DNA of 16,287 nucleotides. Source: an uncultured Aeromonadales bacterium (GTDB lineage: Bacteria > Pseudomonadota > Gammaproteobacteria > Enterobacterales > Succinivibrionaceae). Both the position numbers and the translations under genes were made by a program. Below are positions 1 to 6,644 of the stretch, one piece after another. Within the stretch, counting starts at the first letter, position 1. Each line of letters begins with the position of its first letter. The stretch lies in assembly GCA_902796095.1 (NCBI GenBank), contig CADBNP010000128.1, forward strand, positions 1 to 16,287, in the 5' to 3' direction. The notes under the pieces are model-generated. The model worked only from the letters and a program-made list of their open reading frames with translations. It made no database searches and was not told where the DNA came from.

Positions 1-119
1 TAACTTTTAATTTTTTTGCAACGGGATTTTCCTGATCCTCTGACTGTACGGATGCTGTCAGAATAATTCTGGAGAGGTGAAATTTTACTTTAAACGGTTA
101 TGAAAATAAACTGCAGCAT

Positions 120-150
120 AAAAAAAAGGCCTGCCACTTAGCAGACCTTT
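120..150 (-). terminator. Rho-independent terminator (minus strand)
   Basis: AAAGGTCTGC (150-141) pairs with GCAGGCCTTT (134-125) around a six-base loop. The one non-Watson-Crick position is a U-G pair on this strand, but an A-C mismatch on the other strand, so the signal works for leftward transcription. It is followed by a T run down to 120. It is separate from the proS terminator 170 bases upstream. Confidence 0.75.
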
Positions 151-221
151 ATGATCAGGAGGAAATATATGAAACAAAAAACTTGCATTCAAATAAGTAG
201 ACAGTTCACATAAAAAAAAGT
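120..221 (-). ncRNA. Candidate small regulatory RNA (~100 nt)
   Basis: Seen: on the minus strand a TTGAAA-18-CATAAT promoter-like pair (257-228) is followed about 100 bases later by an intrinsic terminator whose stem (134-125 with 150-141) is continuous when one G-U pair is allowed, closed by a CACTTA/TAAGTG loop and followed by a run of eight T on the RNA strand. Between them there is no open frame of useful length. The RNA would carry a CU-rich stretch UUUCCUCC (complement of about 157-166), which is complementary to Shine-Dalgarno sequences, as in many Hfq-dependent RNAs. Inference: a base-pairing small RNA that could block ribosome binding on target mRNAs. It is not a family I recognise. 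Alternative: a tandem back-up terminator for proS with chance promoter similarity. Confidence 0.42.
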
Positions 222-227
222 TCCGTA

Positions 228-257
228 ATTATGTAAAAAATTTATATTTTTTTTCAA
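228..257 (-). promoter_or_regulatory. Promoter-like pair for the candidate small RNA
   Basis: On the minus strand a -35 box TTGAAA (252-257) and a -10 box CATAAT (228-233) are separated by 18 bases that are almost entirely A/T. Each box matches sigma-70 consensus at five of six positions. The start would lie near 221. The surrounding AT richness raises the chance of accidental similarity. Confidence 0.45.
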
Positions 258-320
258 AAAAGTTTTATTCTGCGACAGCGGCCGGTGAAACGGTCTTTTA
301 AACCTGTTTGCCGGTAGATT

Positions 321-348
321 AAAAAAGGGAACGCGTTCGGCGTTCCCT
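321..348 (-). terminator. proS Rho-independent terminator
   Basis: On the minus strand GGGAACGC (347-340) pairs perfectly with GCGTTCCC (334-327) around a five-base loop and is followed by six T (326-321). It lies 22 bases after the proS stop codon. Confidence 0.85.
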
Positions 349-369
349 CTGTTTATGAATTATGATTAA

Positions 370-2073
370 TCAGCGGGAGGTCAGGTAGGATACTATCTCC
401 CCCGAGGCAATCTCTTTCTTTTCGCCTGAATAGCGATCCTTTATTTCCACTATTCCTGCAGCCAGATTTTTTGCTCCAACAATAATCATTTCAGGAATAC
501 CGATAAGTTCCGCATCGGCAAACATCACGCCTGGTCTTTCTGCTCGATCGTCAAAAAGTACATCAATACCGGCATCAGTAAGTTCCCTGTAAAGTTTTTC
601 GCAGTATTCCTTCACTTCCGGAGACTTGTGCATGTTCATCGGTACGAGAGCCAGATCGAAAGGTGCAATCTGCTTCGGCAGAGTTATACCGTGTTCGTCA
701 TGATGCTGCTCTATGGCTGCTGCAACAACTCTTGTGACACCGATTCCGTAGCAACCCATTTCCAGGATTACGGATTTGCCTTCGTCGTTCAGAACAGTGC
801 AGTTCATTGCCTCTGAGTATTTTCTGCCAAGCTGGAAGATATGACCGACTTCGATCCCTCTTTTTAATGTGATAACTCCTTTTCCGTCAGGAGAAGGATC
901 TCCCTCTACCACATTCCTAAGATCTGCAATTTCGTATGAAGTGATATCTCTGTCCCAGTTTGCCCCTGTATAGTGGAAGTCGTCGCAGTTTGCCCCGCAT
1001 ACGAAATCGCTGAGTATCGCCGCCGAGCGATCAACAACAATTCTTCCCCTGAAGCCTACCGGACCCAGGGAACCTCCGTGGCATCCGCAGACTTTTTCCA
1101 CATCTTCATCTGAGGCGAATGTAAGCGGTGCAGCCACACCGTTTATCTTTTCTGCCTTAACTTCGTTGAGCTCATGATCACCTCTGAGGATCAGAGCAAT
1201 TATTTCATCCTGCTGCTCTCCTTTGACCAGAAGTGTTTTTGCTATATTTTCCGGCTTTACCCTGAGAAATGCAGAAACCTCTTCAATTGTGTGGACTCCC
1301 GGGGTTGATACCCTGGCAAGTTCAGCGGAAGGTTCCTTTCTCTTTTCCTCCGGAGCAAGAGCTTCGGTAAGTTCAATGTTGGCGGCAAAATCGGATTCTG
1401 TAGAAAAAGCGATAAGATCTTCACCGCTGTCCGCAAGAACCTGAAATTCATGCGAACTTGAACCGCCGATGGAGCCGGTATCCGCCTGTACAGCTCTGAA
1501 AAACAGTCCCATACGCGTGAACGCGGCGGTATACGCGTTGTACATATCCTTGTAGGTCTGATCCAGTGACATGCGATCCATGTGGAATGAGTAGGCGTCC
1601 TTCATTATGAATTCTCTTCCCCGCATTACTCCGAAGCGCGGACGGATTTCATCTCGGAATTTTGTCTGGATCTGGTAAAGATTAATCGGAAGCTGCTTGT
1701 AACTTACGATTTCGTTGCGGACCAGACTGGTTATAACTTCTTCATGGGTCGGACCGAGAACAAAATTGGCGTTATGGCGATCGTTGAAACGGCACAGTTC
1801 AGGACCGTAGTGATCCCAGCGTCCTGATTCCTGCCATAATTCAGCAGGCTGTACTACTGGCATGGACAGTTCAAGAGCACCGGCTTTGTTCATCTCCTCG
1901 CGGATGATGTTTTCAACTTTGTGAAGAACCCTGAGACCGGTCGGAAGCCAGGTATAGAGTCCGCTGGCGAGTTTTCTTATGTAACCGGCTCTGATCATGA
2001 GTTTGTGACTTTCAACCACTGCTTCTGAAGGAGACTCCTTCAGAGTGCTTAACATATAATTGCTTGTACGCAT
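370..2073 (-). CDS. proS: Prolyl-tRNA synthetase
   Basis: Cytoplasmic class II aminoacyl-tRNA synthetase that charges tRNA-Pro with proline. The 567-residue product matches the long bacterial (E. coli-type, 572 residues) form throughout. The N terminus MRTSNYMLSTLKE is nearly that of E. coli ProS, which fixes the ATG at 2073. Motif 1 region and the GPTHEE segment (about 107-112) are followed by class II motif 2 with its KFRDEIRPRFGVMRGREF segment (about 138-155). The inserted editing domain that hydrolyses mis-charged Ala-tRNA-Pro lies at about 225-405, with the HGGSLGPV loop at about 332-339. Motif 3 is GCYGIGVTRVVAAAIEQ (about 440-456), followed by the C-terminal anticodon-binding domain. 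The leader has no Shine-Dalgarno sequence but two T-rich repeats. The gene is divergent from gltX and has its own terminator. Confidence 0.98.
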   Translation of the reverse strand: MRTSNYMLSTLKESPSEAVVESHKLMIRAGYIRKLASGLYTWLPTGLRVLHKVENIIREEMNKAGALELSMPVVQPAELWQESGRWDHYGPELCRFNDRHNANFVLGPTHEEVITSLVRNEIVSYKQLPINLYQIQTKFRDEIRPRFGVMRGREFIMKDAYSFHMDRMSLDQTYKDMYNAYTAAFTRMGLFFRAVQADTGSIGGSSSHEFQVLADSGEDLIAFSTESDFAANIELTEALAPEEKRKEPSAELARVSTPGVHTIEEVSAFLRVKPENIAKTLLVKGEQQDEIIALILRGDHELNEVKAEKINGVAAPLTFASDEDVEKVCGCHGGSLGPVGFRGRIVVDRSAAILSDFVCGANCDDFHYTGANWDRDITSYEIADLRNVVEGDPSPDGKGVITLKRGIEVGHIFQLGRKYSEAMNCTVLNDEGKSVILEMGCYGIGVTRVVAAAIEQHHDEHGITLPKQIAPFDLALVPMNMHKSPEVKEYCEKLYRELTDAGIDVLFDDRAERPGVMFADAELIGIPEMIIVGAKNLAAGIVEIKDRYSGEKKEIASGEIVSYLTSR

Positions 2074-2077
2074 ATGA

Positions 2078-2115
2078 AACCAAAAAAATTAACCAAAAAA
2101 ATCATGAGAATTATA
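2078..2115 (-). promoter_or_regulatory. proS promoter and SD-less repeat leader
   Basis: On the minus strand a perfect -10 box TATAAT (2110-2115) is preceded by TGA, giving an extended -10 (TGnTATAAT); no good -35 is seen. Transcription would start near 2103, leaving a leader of about 30 bases. That leader is made of two perfect 12-base copies of ATTTTTTTGGTT (2102-2091 and 2089-2078), one spacer base between them, and contains no purine-rich ribosome site before the ATG at 2073. Confidence 0.65.
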
Positions 2116-2287
2116 TCACGGGTTGATGGTGCGGGCATTGATTTGAAACTGCTTCCAGGGAATAGCTGATGCTGCAGCAAGGTGGCAGTCCCCCCGGCTG
2201 CAGGGCCTGTCTTTCAGACGGGATCCGTAACCGTCAGGTCGCGTTTATCCGGCAATGCTGTCATGTTAAGTCAGTCACAAAATGTGC

Positions 2288-2293
2288 TATAAT
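2288..2293 (+). promoter_or_regulatory. gltX -10 box
   Basis: A perfect TATAAT lies 171 bases before the gltX ATG. No consensus -35 is present at 16-18 bases (closest TTAAGT/TGTTAA). Transcription would start near 2300, downstream of the more distal in-frame ATG at 2282, which argues against an N-terminally extended GltX. Confidence 0.55.
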
Positions 2294-2376
2294 GATCCCA
2301 GCAACTGCTTTATGATCTGCAAGTTTTCTGCATCTGATGCGGGTACGGCAGATCCGCGGCTCAGTGATTCAATGCC

Positions 2377-2411
2377 GGCAGTTTCCTGCGGCTTTGTTGC
2401 CGGGAACTGTC
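2377..2411 (+). promoter_or_regulatory. Hairpin in the gltX mRNA leader
   Basis: GGCAGTTTCC (2377-2386) can pair over ten positions, two of them G-U, with GGGAACTGTC (2402-2411) around a 15-base loop. No T run follows, so it is not an intrinsic terminator. Its role, if any, is unknown. Confidence 0.35.
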
Positions 2412-2464
2412 CAGGACGCTTTGATAACTTCTCAACGGAATATTTACTTTCTTTTAGGTTTACC

Positions 2465-3871
2465 ATGACTGTCAAAACAAGATTTGCACCAAGTCCCACC
2501 GGTTTTCTTCATGTCGGCGGGGCCCGTACGGCACTGTATTCATGGCTTTATGCCCGTCATAACAAAGGTTCTTTTGTACTCAGAATCGAGGATACCGATC
2601 TTGAACGTTCCACTCAGCCGGCGATTGATGCCATTATCGAGTCAATGAAATGGCTGGGGCTTACATGGGATGAAGGTCCTTATTATCAGACCAAAAGATT
2701 CGATCGCTATAACCAGCTTATAGACGAGATGCTGGCCGACGGCAGAGCGTACAAGTGCTACTGTACACAGGAACGTCTGGAAAAAATGCGTGAGGAGCAG
2801 ATGAAACGCGGTGAAAAGCCCCGCTATGACGGTCACTGCAGATGCTGCAGCGAACATCACGAGCCTGATGAGCCGTACTGCGTCCGTTTCCGCAATCCTG
2901 ACGAAGGGGTTGTCCGCTTCCATGATCACATACGCGGTGATGTGGAGATTGCGAACAGCGAGCTTGATGATCTTGTCATCCGCCGCACTGACGGTTCCCC
3001 GACCTACAATTTCTGCGTTGTTGTTGATGATTATGACATGGGTATAACCCACGTGATCCGGGGCGAGGATCATGTGAACAACACTCCGCGCCAGATCAAT
3101 ATCTACAAGGCTCTTGGAGCTGATGTTCCTGAGTTTGCCCATGTTTCGATGATACTTGGAGATGACGGTGCCAAGCTGTCCAAGAGACACGGAGCTGTAA
3201 GCGTAATGCAGTACCGGGATGACGGCTATCTGCCAGAGGCTCTGATCAATTATCTTGTGCGTCTTGGCTGGGGCTGCGGTGACCAGGAAATCTTCACTCT
3301 TGATGAAATGATAGATAAATTCAGTATCGATCATGTAAGCAAATCAGCATCCGCTTTTGATACAAACAAACTTAAATGGATGAACCGTCATTACATAATG
3401 ACGCTTGATCCGGAGTACGTGGCCGGACATCTTGAATGGCACATGAAGGATCAGAAGATTGACACGTCAGACGGTCCAAAGCTTTCCGAGGTGGTGAAGG
3501 CTCTGGCAGAACGCAGTGAAACCCTTAAGGAAATGGCAGCACAGTCCAGATATTTCTATGAGGATGTAACCGAATATGATCCTGCTGCGGTAAAGAAATG
3601 GTTTAAGACAAATACCGGTGAGGTCCTTGATCGCTGTCTTGAAAAACTGAAGGCGGTAGACGAGTGGAAGGCGGAAAAACTTCATCATGTGGTGGAGGAG
3701 GTTGCTGCTGAAATGGAAATCGGTATGGGAAAGGTCGGTATGCCTCTCCGCATTGCCGTAACCGGCAGGGGTGTTTCACCAGGAATTGATGTGACCATGG
3801 AACTTGTCGGCAGAGACAGGACTCTTGCCAGAATAGCAAAGGCGAAGGATCGTCTTGTCACAAAGGCATGA
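2465..3871 (+). CDS. gltX: Glutamyl-tRNA synthetase
   Basis: Cytoplasmic class I synthetase that charges tRNA-Glu; its product also feeds C5 haem precursor synthesis. The 468-residue protein (E. coli 471) begins MTVKTRFAPSPTGFLHVGG, with the HIGH-type motif FLHVG (14-18) in the Rossmann fold and the KLSKR motif at 237-241. The zinc-binding insertion keeps Cys98, Cys100 and Cys125, but the fourth ligand, His127 in E. coli, is Cys127 here, with another Cys at 128. The alpha-helical anticodon-binding region fills the C-terminal third and ends in MGKVGMPLRIAVTG. The ATG at 2465 is chosen because it matches the family N terminus and follows a modest AGG (2456-2458); the frame stays open 61 codons further upstream, but the promoter lies inside that extension. 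Confidence 0.97.
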   Translation: MTVKTRFAPSPTGFLHVGGARTALYSWLYARHNKGSFVLRIEDTDLERSTQPAIDAIIESMKWLGLTWDEGPYYQTKRFDRYNQLIDEMLADGRAYKCYCTQERLEKMREEQMKRGEKPRYDGHCRCCSEHHEPDEPYCVRFRNPDEGVVRFHDHIRGDVEIANSELDDLVIRRTDGSPTYNFCVVVDDYDMGITHVIRGEDHVNNTPRQINIYKALGADVPEFAHVSMILGDDGAKLSKRHGAVSVMQYRDDGYLPEALINYLVRLGWGCGDQEIFTLDEMIDKFSIDHVSKSASAFDTNKLKWMNRHYIMTLDPEYVAGHLEWHMKDQKIDTSDGPKLSEVVKALAERSETLKEMAAQSRYFYEDVTEYDPAAVKKWFKTNTGEVLDRCLEKLKAVDEWKAEKLHHVVEEVAAEMEIGMGKVGMPLRIAVTGRGVSPGIDVTMELVGRDRTLARIAKAKDRLVTKA

Positions 3872-4199
3872 TTTATCAGTTTCTGATGTTTATGCAGAAA
3901 GTCCCGGACTGGAATTCCGGGACTTTCTTTGTGTCTGTCCCTATGTTTTTCAAAAATTTTGAAGCTCAAAATTATTTTTAAAGTTAATTTAATTTAAAAT
4001 AATTATCAGTACACAGGTTTTGAAGATCGCTTTCATCCGGCTGGAAAATAAGAGTCCGGTTGTGCAGAGGCGAATGGAACAGAATATATCTGAATTTCTT
4101 ATACCTCCAGTATTGCAGATGTATTAATTTTCCTTAAGTCCGACTGATAAGGCATATCCGGGTTTTAATCAGCACCGGTTTTAGATAAATGAGGTAGTA
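3872..4199. other. Intergenic region gltX to the 404-residue gene
   Basis: After the gltX terminator comes a very AT-rich stretch (about 3955-4005) that could hold the next gene's promoter (TAAAAT at 3995-4000 is the best -10). GTTAATTTAATTTAA (3983-3997) matches the ArcA consensus GTTAATTAAATGTTA at 12 of 15 positions, which could be chance in such sequence. Bases 4010-4185 show nothing I can assign. Confidence 0.45.
3898..3930 (+). terminator. gltX Rho-independent terminator
   Basis: AAAGTCCCGG (3898-3907) pairs perfectly with CCGGGACTTT (3917-3926) around a nine-base loop and is followed by CTTT. It lies 26 bases after the gltX stop. Confidence 0.82.
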
Positions 4200-5414
4200 A
4201 TGGCTGGAATAATGATAAATAGCAACCGTTCAAAGTTTGCCATAAGAACGCTGGTTGTGGCAGGACTGTGCGGTGTTGATGTAACTGATCTCAATGCTGT
4301 AGCATCATTTTATGAAGGCAGGTCGGATTATCTCAGACTCATGTTTGATATGCGCATCTATCCTCAGTTTACAGGCAGTGAGTATTCTGACATTATTCGC
4401 TCTCTGCATCCGTATGCCCTGCTGTACTGTCTTTCATCCCGGGAAAAGATGACTCCTGTAAGTCCTGTTCATGCCAGGGCAAAACCGTGGCTGGACGATG
4501 CAAAATTCAGTGAACAGGCTAATCAGCCTTCCAGGTACTACTCAATATATGTGGCAAATTCAAACAATGCATCGCCGGTAATTCCCAAGGACTCCTATGT
4601 GGAGTTCAAGACCAGGGAGAGCAGGGTAAGCGGCAAGCTTCTTAATCTTCTTATGGTCAATCCTGACAGCGTCATTGCCTTCAATGCGTCTGACTGTGCC
4701 AAAACGATCTTTTCTGTTATTGAAAACTATCATTCATATTTCTGTGCCTACTGGGATTTTGATTTTGATGTATATCTCAACAGTGATTTCCCTAACACAA
4801 GAAAGGTTATAAGCCGTTCCTATGCTCATGGAAATCTTGAGTTTGTGCCGAACCCGTCCATCGGTGTGATACCCTACAGTTTCAGCAAGGATGATTTCTG
4901 GAATCTTCCGAATATGTTTTCCGGAGCCAGATATCTTGCCGATGTAAAGTTCGATTACTGTTTCAGGGAAGTCAGGGACAGGAAGTTCAGGGGACCTCTT
5001 TCAGAAAGAAAGCTTGTTCACAAAAATATTCTTACAAATATTCCTGACAGAGTTCAGGATCCGATAGAGAATATCAGACCGTATGTGGCATATCACTGGT
5101 TTTTCAGCGAGCTTCCTGATGCCACCATGGATATATTTACAGATCTTTCGCAGGTTGAGGCCGGTGATGAGTTTTTTGAAACCAATCTGGGCATTCTGAA
5201 GTGTTATGTTTCTTCCGTTCTGTCTCTCGGTGCTGCCGTTGCCAAGAATCAGGATGACAAAACTCACTTCCCTGACGGTACGGTGGCAGAGCAGATCAAA
5301 CTCTGTGATGAGAATCTGGTTTACATTTTTGAGCTTCTCAACAGGGTTGAGGACTGCTATCAGAACCTTATCAACACAAATCCGGCAGAAAAACTGCTTT
5401 CGGGGTTGCAATAG
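4200..5414 (+). CDS. Uncharacterised 404-residue protein
   Basis: I do not recognise this family. The frame is clearly coding: long, uninterrupted, with the same codon character as its neighbours and a GAGG (4191-4194) five bases before the ATG at 4200. The product appears cytoplasmic, with no cleavable signal peptide, lipobox or transmembrane helix; a mildly hydrophobic stretch near residues 15-25 is too short to span a membrane. It is rich in aromatic residues (Tyr, Phe and Trp-containing clusters such as YWDFDFDVY near 179-187), suggesting a compact globular fold. The C-terminal 90 residues look helical. No catalytic motif stands out. Its 3' end contains the promoter of the downstream tRNA gene. 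It sits between gltX and the tRNA-rcsF-trmO unit, a place where E. coli has nothing comparable. Confidence 0.85.
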   Translation: MAGIMINSNRSKFAIRTLVVAGLCGVDVTDLNAVASFYEGRSDYLRLMFDMRIYPQFTGSEYSDIIRSLHPYALLYCLSSREKMTPVSPVHARAKPWLDDAKFSEQANQPSRYYSIYVANSNNASPVIPKDSYVEFKTRESRVSGKLLNLLMVNPDSVIAFNASDCAKTIFSVIENYHSYFCAYWDFDFDVYLNSDFPNTRKVISRSYAHGNLEFVPNPSIGVIPYSFSKDDFWNLPNMFSGARYLADVKFDYCFREVRDRKFRGPLSERKLVHKNILTNIPDRVQDPIENIRPYVAYHWFFSELPDATMDIFTDLSQVEAGDEFFETNLGILKCYVSSVLSLGAAVAKNQDDKTHFPDGTVAEQIKLCDENLVYIFELLNRVEDCYQNLINTNPAEKLLSGLQ

Positions 5415-5433
5415 TAAAATTATTTGTTATAAT
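5406..5433 (+). promoter_or_regulatory. Promoter of the tRNA-Ala/rcsF/trmO unit
   Basis: TTGCAA (5406-5411) and a perfect TATAAT (5428-5433) are separated by 16 bases. The -35 lies in the last codons of the 404-residue gene, whose stop is at 5412-5414. Transcription would start near 5440, about ten bases before the mature tRNA 5' end. Confidence 0.8.
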
Positions 5434-5449
5434 GTGGACACTTGTTTGA

Positions 5450-5525
<76 letters not shown>

Positions 5526-5539
5526 AAGTCGATTAAATC

Positions 5540-5926
5540 ATGTCTAAAAATCTTTTAATTTCCTCCTTCTTTTCATTATTTCTGCTGAGTTCATGCGGTA
5601 CCTTTGTTTTCTCTTCAAATGTTGATCCGAGAAATTTCAGAGAGCATTTTCGCAGCAGTCTTGTAGACGAGTACTCAAATGAGGATATGGCGTCATTTTC
5701 GTCCTATGAGATCCTGGGTCTTGTTGAGGGTATTGACTGTCAGGTAAATGAACTTTATCCGGTTCCAAGAGAAGGTACAGCCCGCAGGCAGATGCTGGAG
5801 AAGGCTTCTGATCTCGGTGCAACCGGTGTTGCTTCTGTCAAATGCGTCAGGGTGGAGGCTACAGAGGCCTGTATTGCCGAATATACCTGCTACGCCCAGG
5901 CTGTAAAGGTGCTAGATCAGAAATGA
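5540..5926 (+). CDS. rcsF: RcsF-like outer-membrane lipoprotein
   Basis: Known role of the family: a lipoprotein that senses envelope damage and signals through IgaA to the Rcs phosphorelay. The 128-residue product has a lipoprotein signal peptide ending in LSSC (lipidated Cys19, followed by Gly, so sorting to the outer membrane is expected). The globular domain (about 57-128) has four cysteines at 67, 102, 111 and 117; the spacings 35, 9 and 6 are the same as E. coli RcsF Cys74, 109, 118 and 124, which form two nonconsecutive disulfides. The segment ARRQMLEKASDLGATGV (81-97) also matches. Unlike E. coli, the 20-56 linker is not proline-rich. The ATG follows the tRNA CCA end by 14 bases and has no Shine-Dalgarno sequence. 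The stop overlaps the trmO start (ATGA), the same neighbour as in E. coli. Confidence 0.85.
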   Translation: MSKNLLISSFFSLFLLSSCGTFVFSSNVDPRNFREHFRSSLVDEYSNEDMASFSSYEILGLVEGIDCQVNELYPVPREGTARRQMLEKASDLGATGVASVKCVRVEATEACIAEYTCYAQAVKVLDQK

Positions 5927-6636
5927 TCCCTGTGGGGTTTGTAAGCTCTCCGTATCGCGAGAAGTTTGCTGTTCCCCGTCAGCCGGGACTGGCATCTACG
6001 GTTGTTTCGGAGGTTGTAATGGAGCCTCCGTATGATGATATTGATGCTTTTCGCGGTATAGAGCAGTTCTCTCATCTCTGGCTTATTTTCGAGTTCAGTC
6101 TCGTCAGTGAAAAATCCGGCTTCAGACCTCTTATCCGACCTCCCCGTCTTGGCGGAAATACCAGACTCGGCGTTTTTGCCAGTCGTTCTCCGTTCCGTCC
6201 CAACCGTATCGGACTTTCTGTTGTCCGCTTTATTGAAGTGAGCCGATCAGAAGGAAAAACAAGAGTCAGGTTTTCCGGCGGTGATCTGGTGGATCGGACT
6301 CCGATCTACGATATTAAGCCTTATATTGCTTTTTCAGACAGTATTCCCGACTCTCTCTGCGGCATTGCCGCATCTCCTCCGGAAAGACGAAGAGTTGAGT
6401 TTTCAACTGAAGCCAGGGCATTTATCAGTTCTCTTGACAGGGGGAGATATCCGGGACTGATGGATGTTATTTCTGATATTCTTTCCTATGATCACCGTCC
6501 CGCATACAGGACTGACGGTGAGGATACGAATATATACGGTGTTGCTCTCTACGATTTTAATATACGTTTCAGGTATCTTGCCGATATGACACAGGTTGTG
6601 GGACTGGAGTATCTGCCTGACGGAAACCGCAGCTGA
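5923..6636 (+). CDS. trmO: tRNA-Thr m6t6A37 methyltransferase
   Basis: S-adenosylmethionine-dependent enzyme of the TrmO/YaeB (UPF0066) family, which methylates N6 of t6A37 in tRNA-Thr(GGU) to improve threonine decoding. The 237-residue product (E. coli 235) begins MIPVGFVSSPYREKFAVPRQ and has the family blocks PPRLGGN (about 73-79), GVFASRSPFRPNRIGLS (83-99), DLVDRTPIYDIKPY (121-134) and a C-terminal DHRPAYR. The ATG at 5923 is chosen over the open frame upstream (to 5842) because the protein then matches the family length and overlaps the rcsF stop by four bases, a layout typical of translational coupling. It is transcribed with tRNA-Ala and rcsF. No terminator is visible before the convergent yfcH end eight bases downstream. 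Confidence 0.95.
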   Translation: MIPVGFVSSPYREKFAVPRQPGLASTVVSEVVMEPPYDDIDAFRGIEQFSHLWLIFEFSLVSEKSGFRPLIRPPRLGGNTRLGVFASRSPFRPNRIGLSVVRFIEVSRSEGKTRVRFSGGDLVDRTPIYDIKPYIAFSDSIPDSLCGIAASPPERRRVEFSTEARAFISSLDRGRYPGLMDVISDILSYDHRPAYRTDGEDTNIYGVALYDFNIRFRYLADMTQVVGLEYLPDGNRS

Positions 6637-6644
6637 ATTCGCAG

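Larger units (their letters stand above)
1..369. other. Intergenic region left of proS
   Basis: No convincing protein gene is visible in this AT-rich stretch. It holds, from right to left on the minus strand, the proS terminator (321-348), a promoter-like pair (228-257) and a second intrinsic terminator (120-150); together the last two outline a candidate small RNA. Bases 1-119 show only short, unconvincing start/stop pairs. A 14-codon plus-strand reading frame at 169-213 with an AGGAGG upstream is better explained as the complement of a CU-rich stretch of the candidate RNA. Confidence 0.6.
2074..2464. other. Divergent proS/gltX intergenic region
   Basis: The region contains the proS promoter (near 2110), a GC-rich central part (about 2120-2260) with several short hairpins such as CCTGTCT/AGACGGG (2206-2222) and no assignable gene, and then the gltX promoter (2288-2293) and a long gltX leader of about 165 bases with a 10-bp hairpin. 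I find no known riboswitch pattern. Confidence 0.6.

Noticed and set aside
2116..2260. Possible structured RNA in the GC-rich proS/gltX gap
   Set aside because: Several short stems can be drawn, but there is no terminator, no known family pattern and no clear start.
2282..2464. 61-codon N-terminal extension of GltX
   Set aside because: The family N terminus begins at 2465, and the gltX -10 box lies inside the extension, so the upstream ATG would not be transcribed.
2642..3334. 230-residue minus-strand open frame
   Set aside because: It lies wholly opposite gltX, has no recognisable protein and reflects the codon bias of the real gene.
5001..5411. 136-residue minus-strand open frame
   Set aside because: It is antisense to the 404-residue gene, which has a ribosome site and the better amino-acid composition.
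5842..5922. 27-codon N-terminal extension of TrmO
   Set aside because: It lies within rcsF in another frame and is absent from the family; the ATGA overlap gives the right length.
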